64,000 nucleotides of DNA from Modicisalibacter luteus DSM 23508 (GTDB lineage: Bacteria > Pseudomonadota > Gammaproteobacteria > Pseudomonadales > Halomonadaceae): assembly GCF_000378505.1 (NCBI RefSeq), contig NZ_KB899989.1, positions 124,001 through 188,000 on the forward strand, written 5' to 3'. Both the position numbers and the translations under genes were made by a program. The notes beneath the pieces are model-generated. The model had not been told where the DNA came from. It was given only the letters and a program-made list of their open reading frames with translations, and searched no databases. Positions 38,887 through 49,319 of the stretch are shown piece by piece. The first letter of the stretch is position 1. Every line of letters begins with the position of its first letter.

Positions 38887-38928
38887 AGCAGGCGAGCCCC
38901 GTCGTTGATTCGACGGGGCTCGCCTGCT
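38887..38928. terminator. Strong terminator between GT2 and cysQ
   Basis: A perfect 18-bp stem, 38887-38904 with 38911-38928 (core GGCGAGCCCC/GGGGCTCGCC), loop TTGATT, followed by TTTTGG. It lies between convergent genes and probably serves both. Confidence 0.9.
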
Positions 38929-38993
38929 TTTGGCTCTTGTACCGCCTGCACGACGTCAACGGATAGCGGATCTACCTAGCGGTATGGAGGCGC

Positions 38994-39839
38994 TTAGAAA
39001 CTCACATTCAGCGCCTTCGCCAAGGCCTGCTTCCAGCGTTCATCGCGCTGGCCACAAACGATGAAAAAAGGATTGAGTAAGCTGTCCTGACGGTTGCATC
39101 GCAGCGGTTCCAGCGTGTAGGCATTAAGCACTTCACCACCGGCGGCGGCAACCACAGCCTGGGCGGCCGCCGTGTCCCACTCGCTGGTCGGCGCCAGTCG
39201 TGGGTAAAGATCAGCCTCGCCTTCGGCAACCAAGCACAACTTGAGCGAGCTACCCATGGAAACACGTTCATTGTTCGGCAGGTCGGCACAGAACGCCTCA
39301 AATTCAGCGGCACCGTGCGAACGGCTACCGACCACTTTCCAGGGTTCCTTTTCGGGGTCGGGTAAAGTGCGTACACGAATGAACTGAGGCTCCTCACCCT
39401 TGACCTGCTTCCAGGCACCCTCGCCCATTTGCCCCCACCATGTCGTGCCGCCGTCTTTTAGTGCCGGGGCATGTACGATACCAATAACGGGAACCCCGTT
39501 TTCAATCAACGCAACGTTCAAGGTGAACTCGTCGCTTTTCTTAATGAATTCCTTGGTCCCATCGAGCGGATCGATCAGCCAATAACGAGCCCAACCGCTG
39601 CGCGTCTCGTAGGGAATCTCTCCAGACTCCTCCGAGAGTACGGGAATATCCGGAGTCTGAAGTTTCAGCAGATCGACAAGTGCGTGATGTGAGGCCATGT
39701 CAGCCTCGGTCAGTGGGCTATCGTCAGCCTTTGTTTCTACATCGAAATCGCGACGGTAGATTGTTAAAACCTCGCGGCCTGCCGACTCGATGCCGGCACG
39801 AATGGCATCGAGTCGCTGTCGTTCGGGGCGTTGTGTCAC
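38994..39839 (-). CDS. cysQ: 3'(2'),5'-bisphosphate nucleotidase
   Basis: 281-aa inositol-monophosphatase-superfamily enzyme that hydrolyses 3'-phosphoadenosine 5'-phosphate (PAP) in sulfur assimilation. Metal-binding motifs are LSEESG (Glu 70-71) and DPLDGTKEF (Asp 90, Asp 93), and the late EWDTAAAQAVVAAAGG carries the third Asp. The start is GTG 39839 behind a perfect AAGGAGGTG site, overlapping galE's stop by 4 bases. The coupling to galE is unusual for a sulfur gene. PAP turnover could matter for sulfated polysaccharide, but no sulfotransferase gene is seen here. Lithium- and sodium-sensitive members of this family are relevant in halophiles. Confidence 0.92.
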   Translation of the reverse strand: MTQRPERQRLDAIRAGIESAGREVLTIYRRDFDVETKADDSPLTEADMASHHALVDLLKLQTPDIPVLSEESGEIPYETRSGWARYWLIDPLDGTKEFIKKSDEFTLNVALIENGVPVIGIVHAPALKDGGTTWWGQMGEGAWKQVKGEEPQFIRVRTLPDPEKEPWKVVGSRSHGAAEFEAFCADLPNNERVSMGSSLKLCLVAEGEADLYPRLAPTSEWDTAAAQAVVAAAGGEVLNAYTLEPLRCNRQDSLLNPFFIVCGQRDERWKQALAKALNVSF

Positions 39840-40870
39840 GCCACCTCCTTTTCTAATTTGCGATACCCGTGAGGGTTCCTGGATTGCCAGCGCCAGGTAT
39901 CGACCATCATGGCATCAAGGCCACGCTCGGCTTTCCAACCGAGTTCCTTGGCCGCCTTGGTCGGGTCGGCCCAGAACTCGGCGATATCGCCGGCACGACG
40001 TGGCGCTATCTTATAGGGAATCGGGCGACCACAGGCTTTCTCGTAAGCAGCCACCATCTCCAGCACTGAATAGCCGGTTCCTGTACCAAGGTTCCAAATA
40101 TTCACGCCGGGACGGTCAGGTAGGGCCTCCATCGCCTTGAGGTGGCCTTCAGCCAAGTCCATGACATGGATGTAATCACGGATGCCGGTACCATCACGGG
40201 TCGGGTAATCATTGCCGAATACCGACAAGGCTTCCAGCCGCCCGACCGCCACCTGGCTGATGTACGGTACCAGGTTGTTGGGAATCCCTTGTGGGTCTTC
40301 GCCGATCTGGCCACTCTCGTGAGCGCCAACGGGGTTGAAATAGCGTAATAACGCCACCGACCAGTGTTGATCAGCGCGGGCCAGTGCCTGAAGCATCTGT
40401 TCGACCATCAGCTTGGTCTGGCCGTAGGTATTGGTTGGCGTACCGGTTGGCATGTCCTCGCGAAAGATCGGTGTACCCGGCTCACCATATACCGTGGCCG
40501 ACGAACTGAACACGATACGATGCACACCAGCCGTCGCCATGGCCTGGAAGAGGCATAGGCTACCGGAGACGTTATTTTCGAAATACGCGAGCGGCTCTTG
40601 CATGCTTTCACCAACAGCCTTCAGGCCGGCAAAGTGAATCACCGACTCGATGTCATGCTGGGCGAACAAACGATCCAGGCATGCCCGATCACGGATATCC
40701 CCTTCGATGAAACTGACCGTTCGATCTGCCAGAGCTTCTGTGCGCCGTAGCGACTCGAGCGAGCTATTGCTGAGGTTGTCCAACACTACAACGTCATGCC
40801 CCGCCTGCAGTAGCGTCAACACGGTGTGCGAACCGATATACCCTGCGCCACCCGTAACGAGAATCGTCAT
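39836..40870 (-). CDS. galE: UDP-glucose 4-epimerase
   Basis: 344-aa extended SDR interconverting UDP-glucose and UDP-galactose, supplying donors for surface polysaccharide. The NAD-binding loop TGGAGYIGSHT (residues 6-16), the active Ser in VFSSSATVYG (122-124), Tyr 149 and Lys 153 (NTYGQTK) and RYFNPVGAHESG are all typical of GalE. Length is normal. It lies between vanZ-like and cysQ genes, 12 bases after the former and overlapping the latter. Confidence 0.94.
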   Translation of the reverse strand: MTILVTGGAGYIGSHTVLTLLQAGHDVVVLDNLSNSSLESLRRTEALADRTVSFIEGDIRDRACLDRLFAQHDIESVIHFAGLKAVGESMQEPLAYFENNVSGSLCLFQAMATAGVHRIVFSSSATVYGEPGTPIFREDMPTGTPTNTYGQTKLMVEQMLQALARADQHWSVALLRYFNPVGAHESGQIGEDPQGIPNNLVPYISQVAVGRLEALSVFGNDYPTRDGTGIRDYIHVMDLAEGHLKAMEALPDRPGVNIWNLGTGTGYSVLEMVAAYEKACGRPIPYKIAPRRAGDIAEFWADPTKAAKELGWKAERGLDAMMVDTWRWQSRNPHGYRKLEKEVA

Positions 40871-40882
40871 CCTTGCCTCCAG

Positions 40883-41284
40883 TCAATTTTCCTTGTTAAA
40901 CGAGACTGCCGCTTTTTGTTGCTTCTTTATCAATAGTAGATACCCCAGGAAGCCTAGCCCAGCCCCGAGTGAGTCCAGCAGAAAGTCGTTCAGCGATGGG
41001 GTCCTGCCAGGTATCCATTCCTGCAAGAGTTCTACCACGGCGCCCAACACAAGCATAATCGTTAACGTGCCAATCATTTGCAGACGCGGCCACGCCCAGG
41101 GTAAACAGAAGGCCATGGCCACGAACAGAACGAAATGTGCCACGGGAGGTACCGAGAACGGCAACCCCAGCCATGACTCGATGGCGTTACGCAACGGGCC
41201 AGGGAGCAGCCCACCGATAGCGAAAAGTAGAAAAAAGAGAAGAAATACGGCGGAGACCCACGCCAAACGATGGTTTATAGGCAT
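40883..41284 (-). CDS. VanZ-like membrane protein
   Basis: 133-aa protein with four transmembrane helices. Conserved VanZ-type features are PVAHFVLFVAMAFCLPW, the AVVELLQEWIPGRTPSLND stretch with its acidic and Gln residues, and the final DSLGAGLGFLGYLL. The function of most chromosomal VanZ-like proteins is unknown; they are frequent near polysaccharide genes. Here it is directly upstream of galE and downstream of the wzb-like phosphatase. Confidence 0.82.
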   Translation of the reverse strand: MPINHRLAWVSAVFLLFFLLFAIGGLLPGPLRNAIESWLGLPFSVPPVAHFVLFVAMAFCLPWAWPRLQMIGTLTIMLVLGAVVELLQEWIPGRTPSLNDFLLDSLGAGLGFLGYLLLIKKQQKAAVSFNKEN

Positions 41285-41505
41285 TATCGTCCATGAAAAA
41301 TTACTTGAACATCATAAGCAGATTATCTTCAGGTCGGCTTAAACACCAGTACCGAATGTAGAGGTGTCACGTTTGCGTATACCCTCCTGGCGAAGCATGC
41401 CTGCAATGATATAGGGACGGTCGGCCTCGTTAGCATGTAACAATGTTCAAAGCATGATCCGCAAATGTCATCTGCGGGCGTTTTACTATTTTACGTTGAA
41501 CGAGG

Positions 41506-41949
41506 CTACAGTTTTTTCGTCCAGCTATCGGCCGCACGCACCAATTGACCATATACGTGCTGGAACGCTTCGGGGCTTTTGCGATAGGGGTCAGGGATTT
41601 CCTCGCCCTTGCCTCCCTGCCCCAGCCAGCGGCCAAACAGCATGGTCTTGCCGGTTGCGGAGGGGGCTAATTTGGCGACAGCTCGACGCTGGCCTTCACT
41701 CATGACCAATACGAGGTCTGCTCGCTGGATCATCTCTTCGGTAACCTGACGCGCCTTATGCTCGGAAACCTCCAGGCCATCGCCTTCAGCCAAGGTGCGA
41801 GCCGATGGATCGACGCCCTGATCGACCAAGGCGCCAAGCCCGGCCGATTCTATGACAATATGCGGCAGCCGGGCCTTCAGCAAGGCTTCGGCGACAGGGC
41901 TGCGGCAGATATTACCGGTACACACGATAAGGACGCGAGTAAATTTCAT
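41506..41949 (-). CDS. wzb: Low-molecular-weight protein-tyrosine phosphatase (Wzb type)
   Basis: 147-aa cytoplasmic phosphatase. The P-loop is VCTGNICRSP (Cys 10, Arg 16) and the general-acid Asp is in DPYR (Asp 120). Length and sequence fit Wzb/Etp, which dephosphorylate Wzc-type kinases so that export can proceed. The Wzc with its Tyr-rich tail is encoded 13.7 kb away in another operon, so the kinase-phosphatase pair is split here. No strong ribosome-binding site precedes ATG 41949. Confidence 0.91.
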   Translation of the reverse strand: MKFTRVLIVCTGNICRSPVAEALLKARLPHIVIESAGLGALVDQGVDPSARTLAEGDGLEVSEHKARQVTEEMIQRADLVLVMSEGQRRAVAKLAPSATGKTMLFGRWLGQGGKGEEIPDPYRKSPEAFQHVYGQLVRAADSWTKKL

Positions 41950-42592
41950 TAATCACTACTAGGCAGGCTGTTCAGTTTCGCCGACTTCGTGGCCTGGAAC
42001 ACGGTGTTCAGCGACGGTAATTACAATTAGAGTACACGATTCCGGCGTGAACGTGTGCAGTCGTGCCATTAATCACATCGGTCGTCTGCAATAGAACATG
42101 GACGCTGGACGAGTAGCTACGGCTTGGCTTCATTGGTACCCCACGACCTGCTTCCTCCTGCACGTTACAGCCGGCATGAGCTAGCCCTTGAGCATGAGAT
42201 CGGCGCTAATGAGTCATCACTAAGGAAGCGCCGGGGTGAGGTGCCAAACGCTTATCTAGCCGGCTGAACGAAAGGAGCTTTCCCACGCCAAACTCTAGCC
42301 TTTCGCTAGAGAAAAGAAACTGCAGCGAAAAACACCTACTCTGTCTTGCTCATAGAGACCCAAAAATTGGGTCAACTAAACACTAATGCTTTTTTATCAA
42401 AATAATGATTGTAACATTTAGCATACAGAACCAAAGCTTCTTGTAATTCCTTGTAAAAAACAGCACTTCACTAATAAAAAAAAAGCCAATACGATTCCGT
42501 GAGGTAAAAAATACGAAAAAAGAATGATGTTAAAAATAACGTTATTGTCATAAAACAACAACAGGGTATACGTTTATGCAGGGAGAGCAGCT
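41950..42592. other. Intergenic region with two small hairpins
   Basis: 643 bases between the divergent wzb-like and TupA-like genes. The wzb side is G+C-balanced and the last 250 bases become strongly A+T-rich, marking the edge of the A+T-rich pair that follows. CTCTAGC/GCTAGAG (42293-42311) and GACCCAA/TTGGGTC (42357-42373) are perfect 7-bp stems. No gene or ops element seen. Confidence 0.55.
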
Positions 42593-43510
42593 GTGAATTA
42601 TGCAGGAAAACTAAAAACGTTATTTGTGCAAGAAAAAAGCACATACAATTATGAATTAATTTTCATCATAAAACATATGTTAAAGAAGCTTCTGCCGAGC
42701 AGACTTTATATAACCATGCAATACAAGAAGAAGTTTGGCGTTTTCCCAAGGCTAAGGGAACCTAGAACTTTCAATGAGAAAATCTGTTGTCGTCGCTTTA
42801 GGCCTGAAGCTATTTTCTCCGAACTAAGCGACAAAGTTGAAGTAAGGAACTATGTCGAAAAGAAGGTTGGAGAAAAGTACCTTATCCCCATATATGGAGT
42901 ATGCAACTCCCTTACAGAAGAGGTTTATGAAAGTCTACCTGAAAGCTTTGTCATGAAAGCTAACCATGGCTCCCGGTACAACCTTATTGTTGATCAAAAG
43001 AGCCAGTATAGCTTTGATGACTTAAAATACATAAGCGACAGATGGCTATCTGCAAATTACTATGCCATAGCCAGAGAAGCACACTACAAAAAAATAAAGC
43101 CGAAGATTTTATTTGAAGAAAAACTAATTCTGAAAAACAGGCATTTGCCTCTCGATTTCAAATTTTTCTGCTTCAGAAAATCTGGAGCGGCTCCTGTAGT
43201 AATAATAGAGGTTTCTTATGATCGGTTCACCAACTATAAAGTAGATTACTACAACCAAAACTGGGAAAAACTGGATGTCGTTGAAGAAAGGTTCGTTAAA
43301 GGTGCTGATCTGCCAAGACCTGATAACTTGGATGAAGCCATGGAGGTCGCACTAAAGCTATCAGAAGAGTTTTCTTTCGTACGCGTAGATCTATATATGG
43401 TCGATGGAAAAATATACTTTGGAGAATTAACTTTCACACCTACTGCAGGGGTTATACGCTTCAAGACGAGAAAAGTCGATGAGGAATGGGGACAACTTTT
43501 TGACTCTTGA
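42593..43510 (+). CDS. TupA-like ATP-grasp protein
   Basis: 305-aa protein matching the ATP-grasp/TupA-like pattern of polysaccharide clusters: PRTFNEKICCRRF, VMKANHGSRYNLIV, ILFEEKLIL, LPLDFKFFCF and FVRVDLYMVDGKIYFGELTFTPTAG. The last motif carries the acidic residues that bind Mg-ATP. Such proteins are often labelled glycosyltransferases in annotations, but the fold suggests ATP-dependent ligation, for example amide or peptide decoration as in teichuronopeptide synthesis. The start is GTG 42593 with GGGAGAG upstream. It is A+T-rich like the next gene. Confidence 0.8.
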   Translation: MNYAGKLKTLFVQEKSTYNYELIFIIKHMLKKLLPSRLYITMQYKKKFGVFPRLREPRTFNEKICCRRFRPEAIFSELSDKVEVRNYVEKKVGEKYLIPIYGVCNSLTEEVYESLPESFVMKANHGSRYNLIVDQKSQYSFDDLKYISDRWLSANYYAIAREAHYKKIKPKILFEEKLILKNRHLPLDFKFFCFRKSGAAPVVIIEVSYDRFTNYKVDYYNQNWEKLDVVEERFVKGADLPRPDNLDEAMEVALKLSEEFSFVRVDLYMVDGKIYFGELTFTPTAGVIRFKTRKVDEEWGQLFDS

Positions 43511-43566
43511 CTCAATCTCTATCAATAAAATGCGTATCGCTATCCAGTAACATAGGGTCTCCGAGG

Positions 43567-45573
43567 ATGAATAGTTTTTCTCAAAATTCACAGCGCAGGC
43601 TGGAGATAGAGGGCTTGAGAGCCGTTGCAGCCAGTTTGGTTGCTGTGTATCACATTTGGTTGGGCGGAGTGTCTGGAGGGGTAGATGCCTTTTTCGCCGT
43701 TTCAGGCTTTCTCATAACTTCATCTCTCCTTTCTCAACAAGAAAAACAAGGGAGAATCAACCCTTTTTACTTCTGGGCCAAACTAGCTAGACGTATTTTT
43801 CCAGTTGCGCTCCTAGTTATCTTTACTACAGCTATATTTGGGACATTCATATTACCTCAAGTACTGTGGGTAGATACTATAAAGCATGCTGCTGCCTCGC
43901 TTGTTTATGCAGAGAACTGGCGTTTGGCCTTCGATGCCGTCAACTATTTGACGCAAGGCATGGAAGCAACACCCTATCAGCAATTTTGGGCCCTTTCGGT
44001 CCAAGGGCAGTTCTATTTACTCTGGCCTATCGTATTTCTTTTCATATTAAGCTTTAAGGGAATAAAATCTAAAAGACTCTTCCTTGGAGGGGCTTTTCTA
44101 TTAATTTTTTCAGCTTCACTGATTTACTCTGTGATTTCCACTGCACACAATCAAGCCTTTGCTTACTATGATACTTTCGCACGTTTATGGGAGTTTTCGA
44201 TAGGAGCTGCACTCGCCTTGTGCATTAACAAAATAAAGATCAATAAAATTTTAAGCTTTTCGTTAGGATGGCTTGGCCTGCTAGGCCTGGTATTCTGTGG
44301 TTTAGTTCTCGACGTATCCAACCAATTCCCTGGATACGTTGCCTTGGTTCCTACACTAGGCGTTGCGTTAGTCATTATTTCTGGCAACAGTATCACGCAG
44401 GGTAGCGCTGCACAGCTACTATCCAACAGGTATCTCGTCAGATTGGGTGGATACTCTTATGCATTTTATCTTTGGCACTGGCCTGTACTGGTATTTTTCC
44501 GGCACCTGACAAAAAAGGTCGACATCTCATTTATCGAAGGTGCAATGATCATAGCAATATCTTTTATACTTTCTATAGTTTCGACACGCCTTTTCGAATC
44601 CCCAATCAGAAATTCTTTATCATTAAAAAACTCTGCACCATTGAAAAGCTTTTTGGTCATAGCTTTCATGGCATTTCCAGCCGGCGCTACCATTGCAGGA
44701 TGGGCTGCATATACGAAAGGCGAGTTGTTGAAAAAAATTGAGTTACTCGATATCAGCGACCCCCGTTTTTTGGGGGCACGAGTACTCTACGAAGCCCCTA
44801 CTGAGCCACAGGGCCTTGATGTCTACCCTACTCCTGTTAATGCTAGCCGTGATAGACCTAAGCCATACATGGATCAGTGTCAACAAAAATCAACTGAAGC
44901 GGAACTGTTAAGCTGTGTATATGGAAAACCGGATGGCAACAAGGTCATCGCCATCGTCGGCGGTTCACATTCCGTCCAATGGCTACCCGCATTTGAAGCA
45001 TTCGCTGAAGAAGACGGCTACAAGCTAGTCAACTATACAAAAAACTTCTGTTTGTTTTCTTCCCCAGTTGGATTCGGAAAGGTCTATTCGTACCCTTCCT
45101 GTACCGAGTGGAACGCTCAATTGATGCAAGAGCTGATTGCCTCGAAGCCTGACCTCGTCTTCACAACTTATACACGGGATGGAGGCATCAACGAATACGT
45201 GCCCGAAGGGTATCTCGCCTGGTTCAAGAAACTCGAAGAACATGGTATACAAATACTAGCCATGCGCGACAATCCCTGGCTGCCTTTCGAGCCTTCCAAA
45301 TGCGTTGAAATTTATGGTGTTAAATCCGCCAAGTGCCGAGTTGACAGGGATAAAGTATTAGCAAGAACCGACCCAATAAAAAATATTGAGATAAATTTAA
45401 CGAACACAAAGTTCGTGGATTTTTCTCATTTTTTCTGCGATGAGGAAGAATGTTTCCCTGAACTGGGTAACGTACTGATATATCGAGATTCTAATCATAT
45501 TACGGGTTCGTACATGCGCACCATTTCACCCTACTTGCGCAAGGAAGTGCAGTTAGCCATGAACCGGCCTTGA
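43567..45573 (+). CDS. Second OafA/YrhL-type acyltransferase with SGNH domain
   Basis: 668-aa O-acyltransferase. ATG 43567 gives MNSFSQNSQRRLEIEGLRAV, close to the usual short lead before the EGLRAVAA motif; a TTG at 43507 in the same frame would add 20 residues. The acyltransferase-3 domain (about 10-360; GGVDAFFAVSGFL, with the His in VAVYHIWLGG) is followed by an SGNH domain with IVGGSHSVQW (block I Ser) and the late RDSNHIT (Asp-His). It differs from the 30498-32498 protein and may modify a different position or polymer. It follows the TupA-like gene closely, forming a two-gene unit ended by the terminator at 45590. Confidence 0.89.
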   Translation: MNSFSQNSQRRLEIEGLRAVAASLVAVYHIWLGGVSGGVDAFFAVSGFLITSSLLSQQEKQGRINPFYFWAKLARRIFPVALLVIFTTAIFGTFILPQVLWVDTIKHAAASLVYAENWRLAFDAVNYLTQGMEATPYQQFWALSVQGQFYLLWPIVFLFILSFKGIKSKRLFLGGAFLLIFSASLIYSVISTAHNQAFAYYDTFARLWEFSIGAALALCINKIKINKILSFSLGWLGLLGLVFCGLVLDVSNQFPGYVALVPTLGVALVIISGNSITQGSAAQLLSNRYLVRLGGYSYAFYLWHWPVLVFFRHLTKKVDISFIEGAMIIAISFILSIVSTRLFESPIRNSLSLKNSAPLKSFLVIAFMAFPAGATIAGWAAYTKGELLKKIELLDISDPRFLGARVLYEAPTEPQGLDVYPTPVNASRDRPKPYMDQCQQKSTEAELLSCVYGKPDGNKVIAIVGGSHSVQWLPAFEAFAEEDGYKLVNYTKNFCLFSSPVGFGKVYSYPSCTEWNAQLMQELIASKPDLVFTTYTRDGGINEYVPEGYLAWFKKLEEHGIQILAMRDNPWLPFEPSKCVEIYGVKSAKCRVDRDKVLARTDPIKNIEINLTNTKFVDFSHFFCDEEECFPELGNVLIYRDSNHITGSYMRTISPYLRKEVQLAMNRP

Positions 45574-45589
45574 CCTGCATCATATAGAA

Positions 45590-45613
45590 AAAGGGCACCC
45601 GAAGGTGCCCTTT
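45590..45613. terminator. Bidirectional terminator between oafA-like gene and sucD
   Basis: AAAGGGCACC (45590-45599), loop CGAA, GGTGCCCTTT (45604-45613), followed by CTTTTT on the plus strand. Five A's at the left arm (45588-45592) give a U-tract on the minus strand. It ends both the acyltransferase unit and the TCA operon. Confidence 0.92.
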
Positions 45614-45651
45614 CTTTTTGTGCCTAGTGCGCTTATCGCGCAAGGCGTGGC

Positions 45652-46524
45652 TTACCAGCCAGTAGCTTCTTTCAGCGCGTCGCCGATCTCGGCCAGCGAG
45701 CGAACGGTCTTGACGCCCGCCGCTTCGAGGGCTGCGAACTTCTCATCCGCCGTGCCCTTGCCGCCAGCGATGATGGCACCGGCGTGGCCCATACGCTTGC
45801 CGGGAGGTGCAGTGACACCGGCGATGTAGGAGACGACCGGCTTGGTGACGTTGGCCTTGATGTAGGCCGCCGCTTCTTCCTCGGCCGTGCCGCCGATTTC
45901 GCCGATCATGACGATGGCTTCGGTCTGCGGATCCTTCTCGAACATCTCAAGAATGTCGATGAAGTTGGAGCCCGGGATCGGGTCGCCGCCGATGCCCACA
46001 CAGGTAGACTGGCCGAAGCCATGGTCTGTGGTCTGCTTGACCGCTTCGTAGGTCAGTGTCCCTGAACGAGAGACGATACCGACCTTGCCCGGCTTGTGGA
46101 TGTGACCCGGCATGATGCCGATCTTGGTCTCACCCGGGGTGATGACACCGGGGCAGTTCGGGCCGATCAGGCGTACGCCCAGCTCGTCGCACTTGACCTT
46201 GACGTCGAGCATGTCGAGGGTCGGGATGCCTTCGGTGATGCACACGATCAGCTTGATGCCGGCATTGGCGGCTTCAAGGATGGAGTCCTTGCAGAACGGA
46301 GCCGGAACGTAGATGACCGAGGCTTCGGCGCCCGTCTCCTCGACGGCTTCCTTGACGGTATTGAACACCGGCAAGCCCAGGTGCTCCTGGCCGCCCTTGC
46401 CGGGGGTAACGCCGCCGACCATCTTGGTGCCGTAGGCGATCGCCTGTTCGGAGTGGAAGGTCCCTTGCCCGCCAGTGAAGCCCTGGCAGATGACCTTGGT
46501 GTTTTTGTCGATCAGGATGCTCAT
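45652..46524 (-). CDS. sucD: Succinate-CoA ligase (ADP-forming) alpha subunit
   Basis: 290-aa subunit that binds CoA and carries the phosphohistidine. The CoA-binding Rossmann part has [17 protein letters not shown], the middle [13 protein letters not shown], and the active-site loop [21 protein letters not shown] contains the phosphorylated His. Length is that of E. coli SucD (289). It starts one base inside the sucC stop (TAATG), so the two subunits are translationally coupled. It is the last gene of the TCA operon. Confidence 0.97.
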   Translation of the reverse strand: MSILIDKNTKVICQGFTGGQGTFHSEQAIAYGTKMVGGVTPGKGGQEHLGLPVFNTVKEAVEETGAEASVIYVPAPFCKDSILEAANAGIKLIVCITEGIPTLDMLDVKVKCDELGVRLIGPNCPGVITPGETKIGIMPGHIHKPGKVGIVSRSGTLTYEAVKQTTDHGFGQSTCVGIGGDPIPGSNFIDILEMFEKDPQTEAIVMIGEIGGTAEEEAAAYIKANVTKPVVSYIAGVTAPPGKRMGHAGAIIAGGKGTADEKFAALEAAGVKTVRSLAEIGDALKEATGW

Positions 46525-47690
46525 TACTTGCCCTCCGCCGCTTTGACCACTTGCTGCGCAGCGTCAGTCAGGCTGGTAGCGGCGATGATGTTCAGACCAC
46601 TGGATGCCAGCTTCTCGGCGCCCAGCTCGGCGTTGTTACCTTCCAGACGGACCACGACCGGCACATTGACGCCGACCTGCTCCACTGCGCCGATGATGCC
46701 TTCGGCAATCATGTCGCAGCGCACGATACCGCCGAAGATATTGACCAGAACGGCCTTCACGGATGTGTCGGAGAGGATAATCTTGAAGGCTTCTGCCACG
46801 CGCTCCTTGGTGGCGCCGCCGCCAACATCAAGGAAGTTTGCAGGCTGGCCGCCGTTGAGCTTGATGATGTCCATGGTGCCCATGGCCAAACCGGCACCGT
46901 TGACCATGCAGCCAATGTTGCCATCAAGCGCGACGTAGTTGAGTTCCCACGCTTGGGCGTGCGCTTCGCGCTCGTCTTCCTGGGATGGATCGCGCATGGC
47001 CTGCAGGTCGGGGTGACGATGCAGAGCGTTGCCGTCGAGACCGATCTTGGCATCCAGGCAGTGCAGGTTGCCCTGCTCGGTGATGACCAGCGGATTGATC
47101 TCGAGCAGTGCCAGGTCCTTGTCGTGGAACATCTTGGACAGGCCCAGGAAGATCTTGGTGAACTGCTTGATTTGGTCGCCTTTCAGGCCCAGCTGGAAGG
47201 CAAGCTCACGCGCCTGGTACGGCTGCGCACCGACCAGCGGGTCGATCTCGGCCTTGAGAATCTTCTCGGGGGTTTCTTCCGCGACCTTCTCGATCTCGAC
47301 GCCACCCTCGGTGGAGGCCATGAAGACCACGCGGCGGGTGCCACGGTCTACGACGGCACCCAGGTACAGCTCTTCGGCGATGTCGGTACAGGTCTCGACA
47401 AGGATCTTGGCGACCGGCTGGCCCTTCTCGTCAGTCTGGAAGGTCACCAGGTTCTTGCCCAACCACTGCTCGGCAAACGCCTTGGCTTCGTCGGCGCTCT
47501 TGACCAGCTTGACGCCACCGGCCTTACCGCGGCCACCGGCGTGAACCTGGGCCTTGACGACCCACATGTTGCCGCCGATCTTCTCGCACGCTTCGGCAGC
47601 TTCTTCGGGAGTGTCCACGGCAAAACCCTTGGACACCGGCAGGCCATAGTCGGCAAACAGCTGTTTGCCCTGATATTCGTGAAGGTTCAT
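46524..47690 (-). CDS. sucC: Succinate-CoA ligase beta subunit
   Basis: 388-aa ATP-grasp subunit that binds nucleotide and succinate and forms succinyl phosphate with SucD. N-terminal [19 protein letters not shown], the lysine-bearing [35 protein letters not shown] and the C-terminal [15 protein letters not shown] with [19 protein letters not shown] are family signatures. Length is identical to E. coli SucC (388). It lies about 140 bases after lpd, with two hairpins in the gap. Confidence 0.97.
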   Translation of the reverse strand: MNLHEYQGKQLFADYGLPVSKGFAVDTPEEAAEACEKIGGNMWVVKAQVHAGGRGKAGGVKLVKSADEAKAFAEQWLGKNLVTFQTDEKGQPVAKILVETCTDIAEELYLGAVVDRGTRRVVFMASTEGGVEIEKVAEETPEKILKAEIDPLVGAQPYQARELAFQLGLKGDQIKQFTKIFLGLSKMFHDKDLALLEINPLVITEQGNLHCLDAKIGLDGNALHRHPDLQAMRDPSQEDEREAHAQAWELNYVALDGNIGCMVNGAGLAMGTMDIIKLNGGQPANFLDVGGGATKERVAEAFKIILSDTSVKAVLVNIFGGIVRCDMIAEGIIGAVEQVGVNVPVVVRLEGNNAELGAEKLASSGLNIIAATSLTDAAQQVVKAAEGK

Positions 47691-47767
47691 CGTGTCATGC
47701 CATTGGTTGCATGTGACTCGAATGGTGACGCTGGGCGACCTTGACGCCGGCCCGCATCACCCCCGTC

Positions 47768-47813
47768 CGCTCCCGGTACATGGCCGGGAGCGACGCGCCG
47801 CTTGGGGCGGCGC
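47768..47813. other. Two adjacent hairpins between lpd and sucC
   Basis: CGCTCCCGG/CCGGGAGCG (47768-47776 with 47784-47792) and GCGCCGC/GCGGCGC (47795-47801 with 47807-47813). G+C-rich stems without U-tracts inside an operon. They are more like RNA-processing or mRNA-stability elements than terminators. Confidence 0.6.
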
Positions 47814-47828
47814 TTGTTGTCCTGCGGG

Positions 47829-49310
<1,482 letters not shown>

Positions 49311-49319
49311 TCAGACGAG

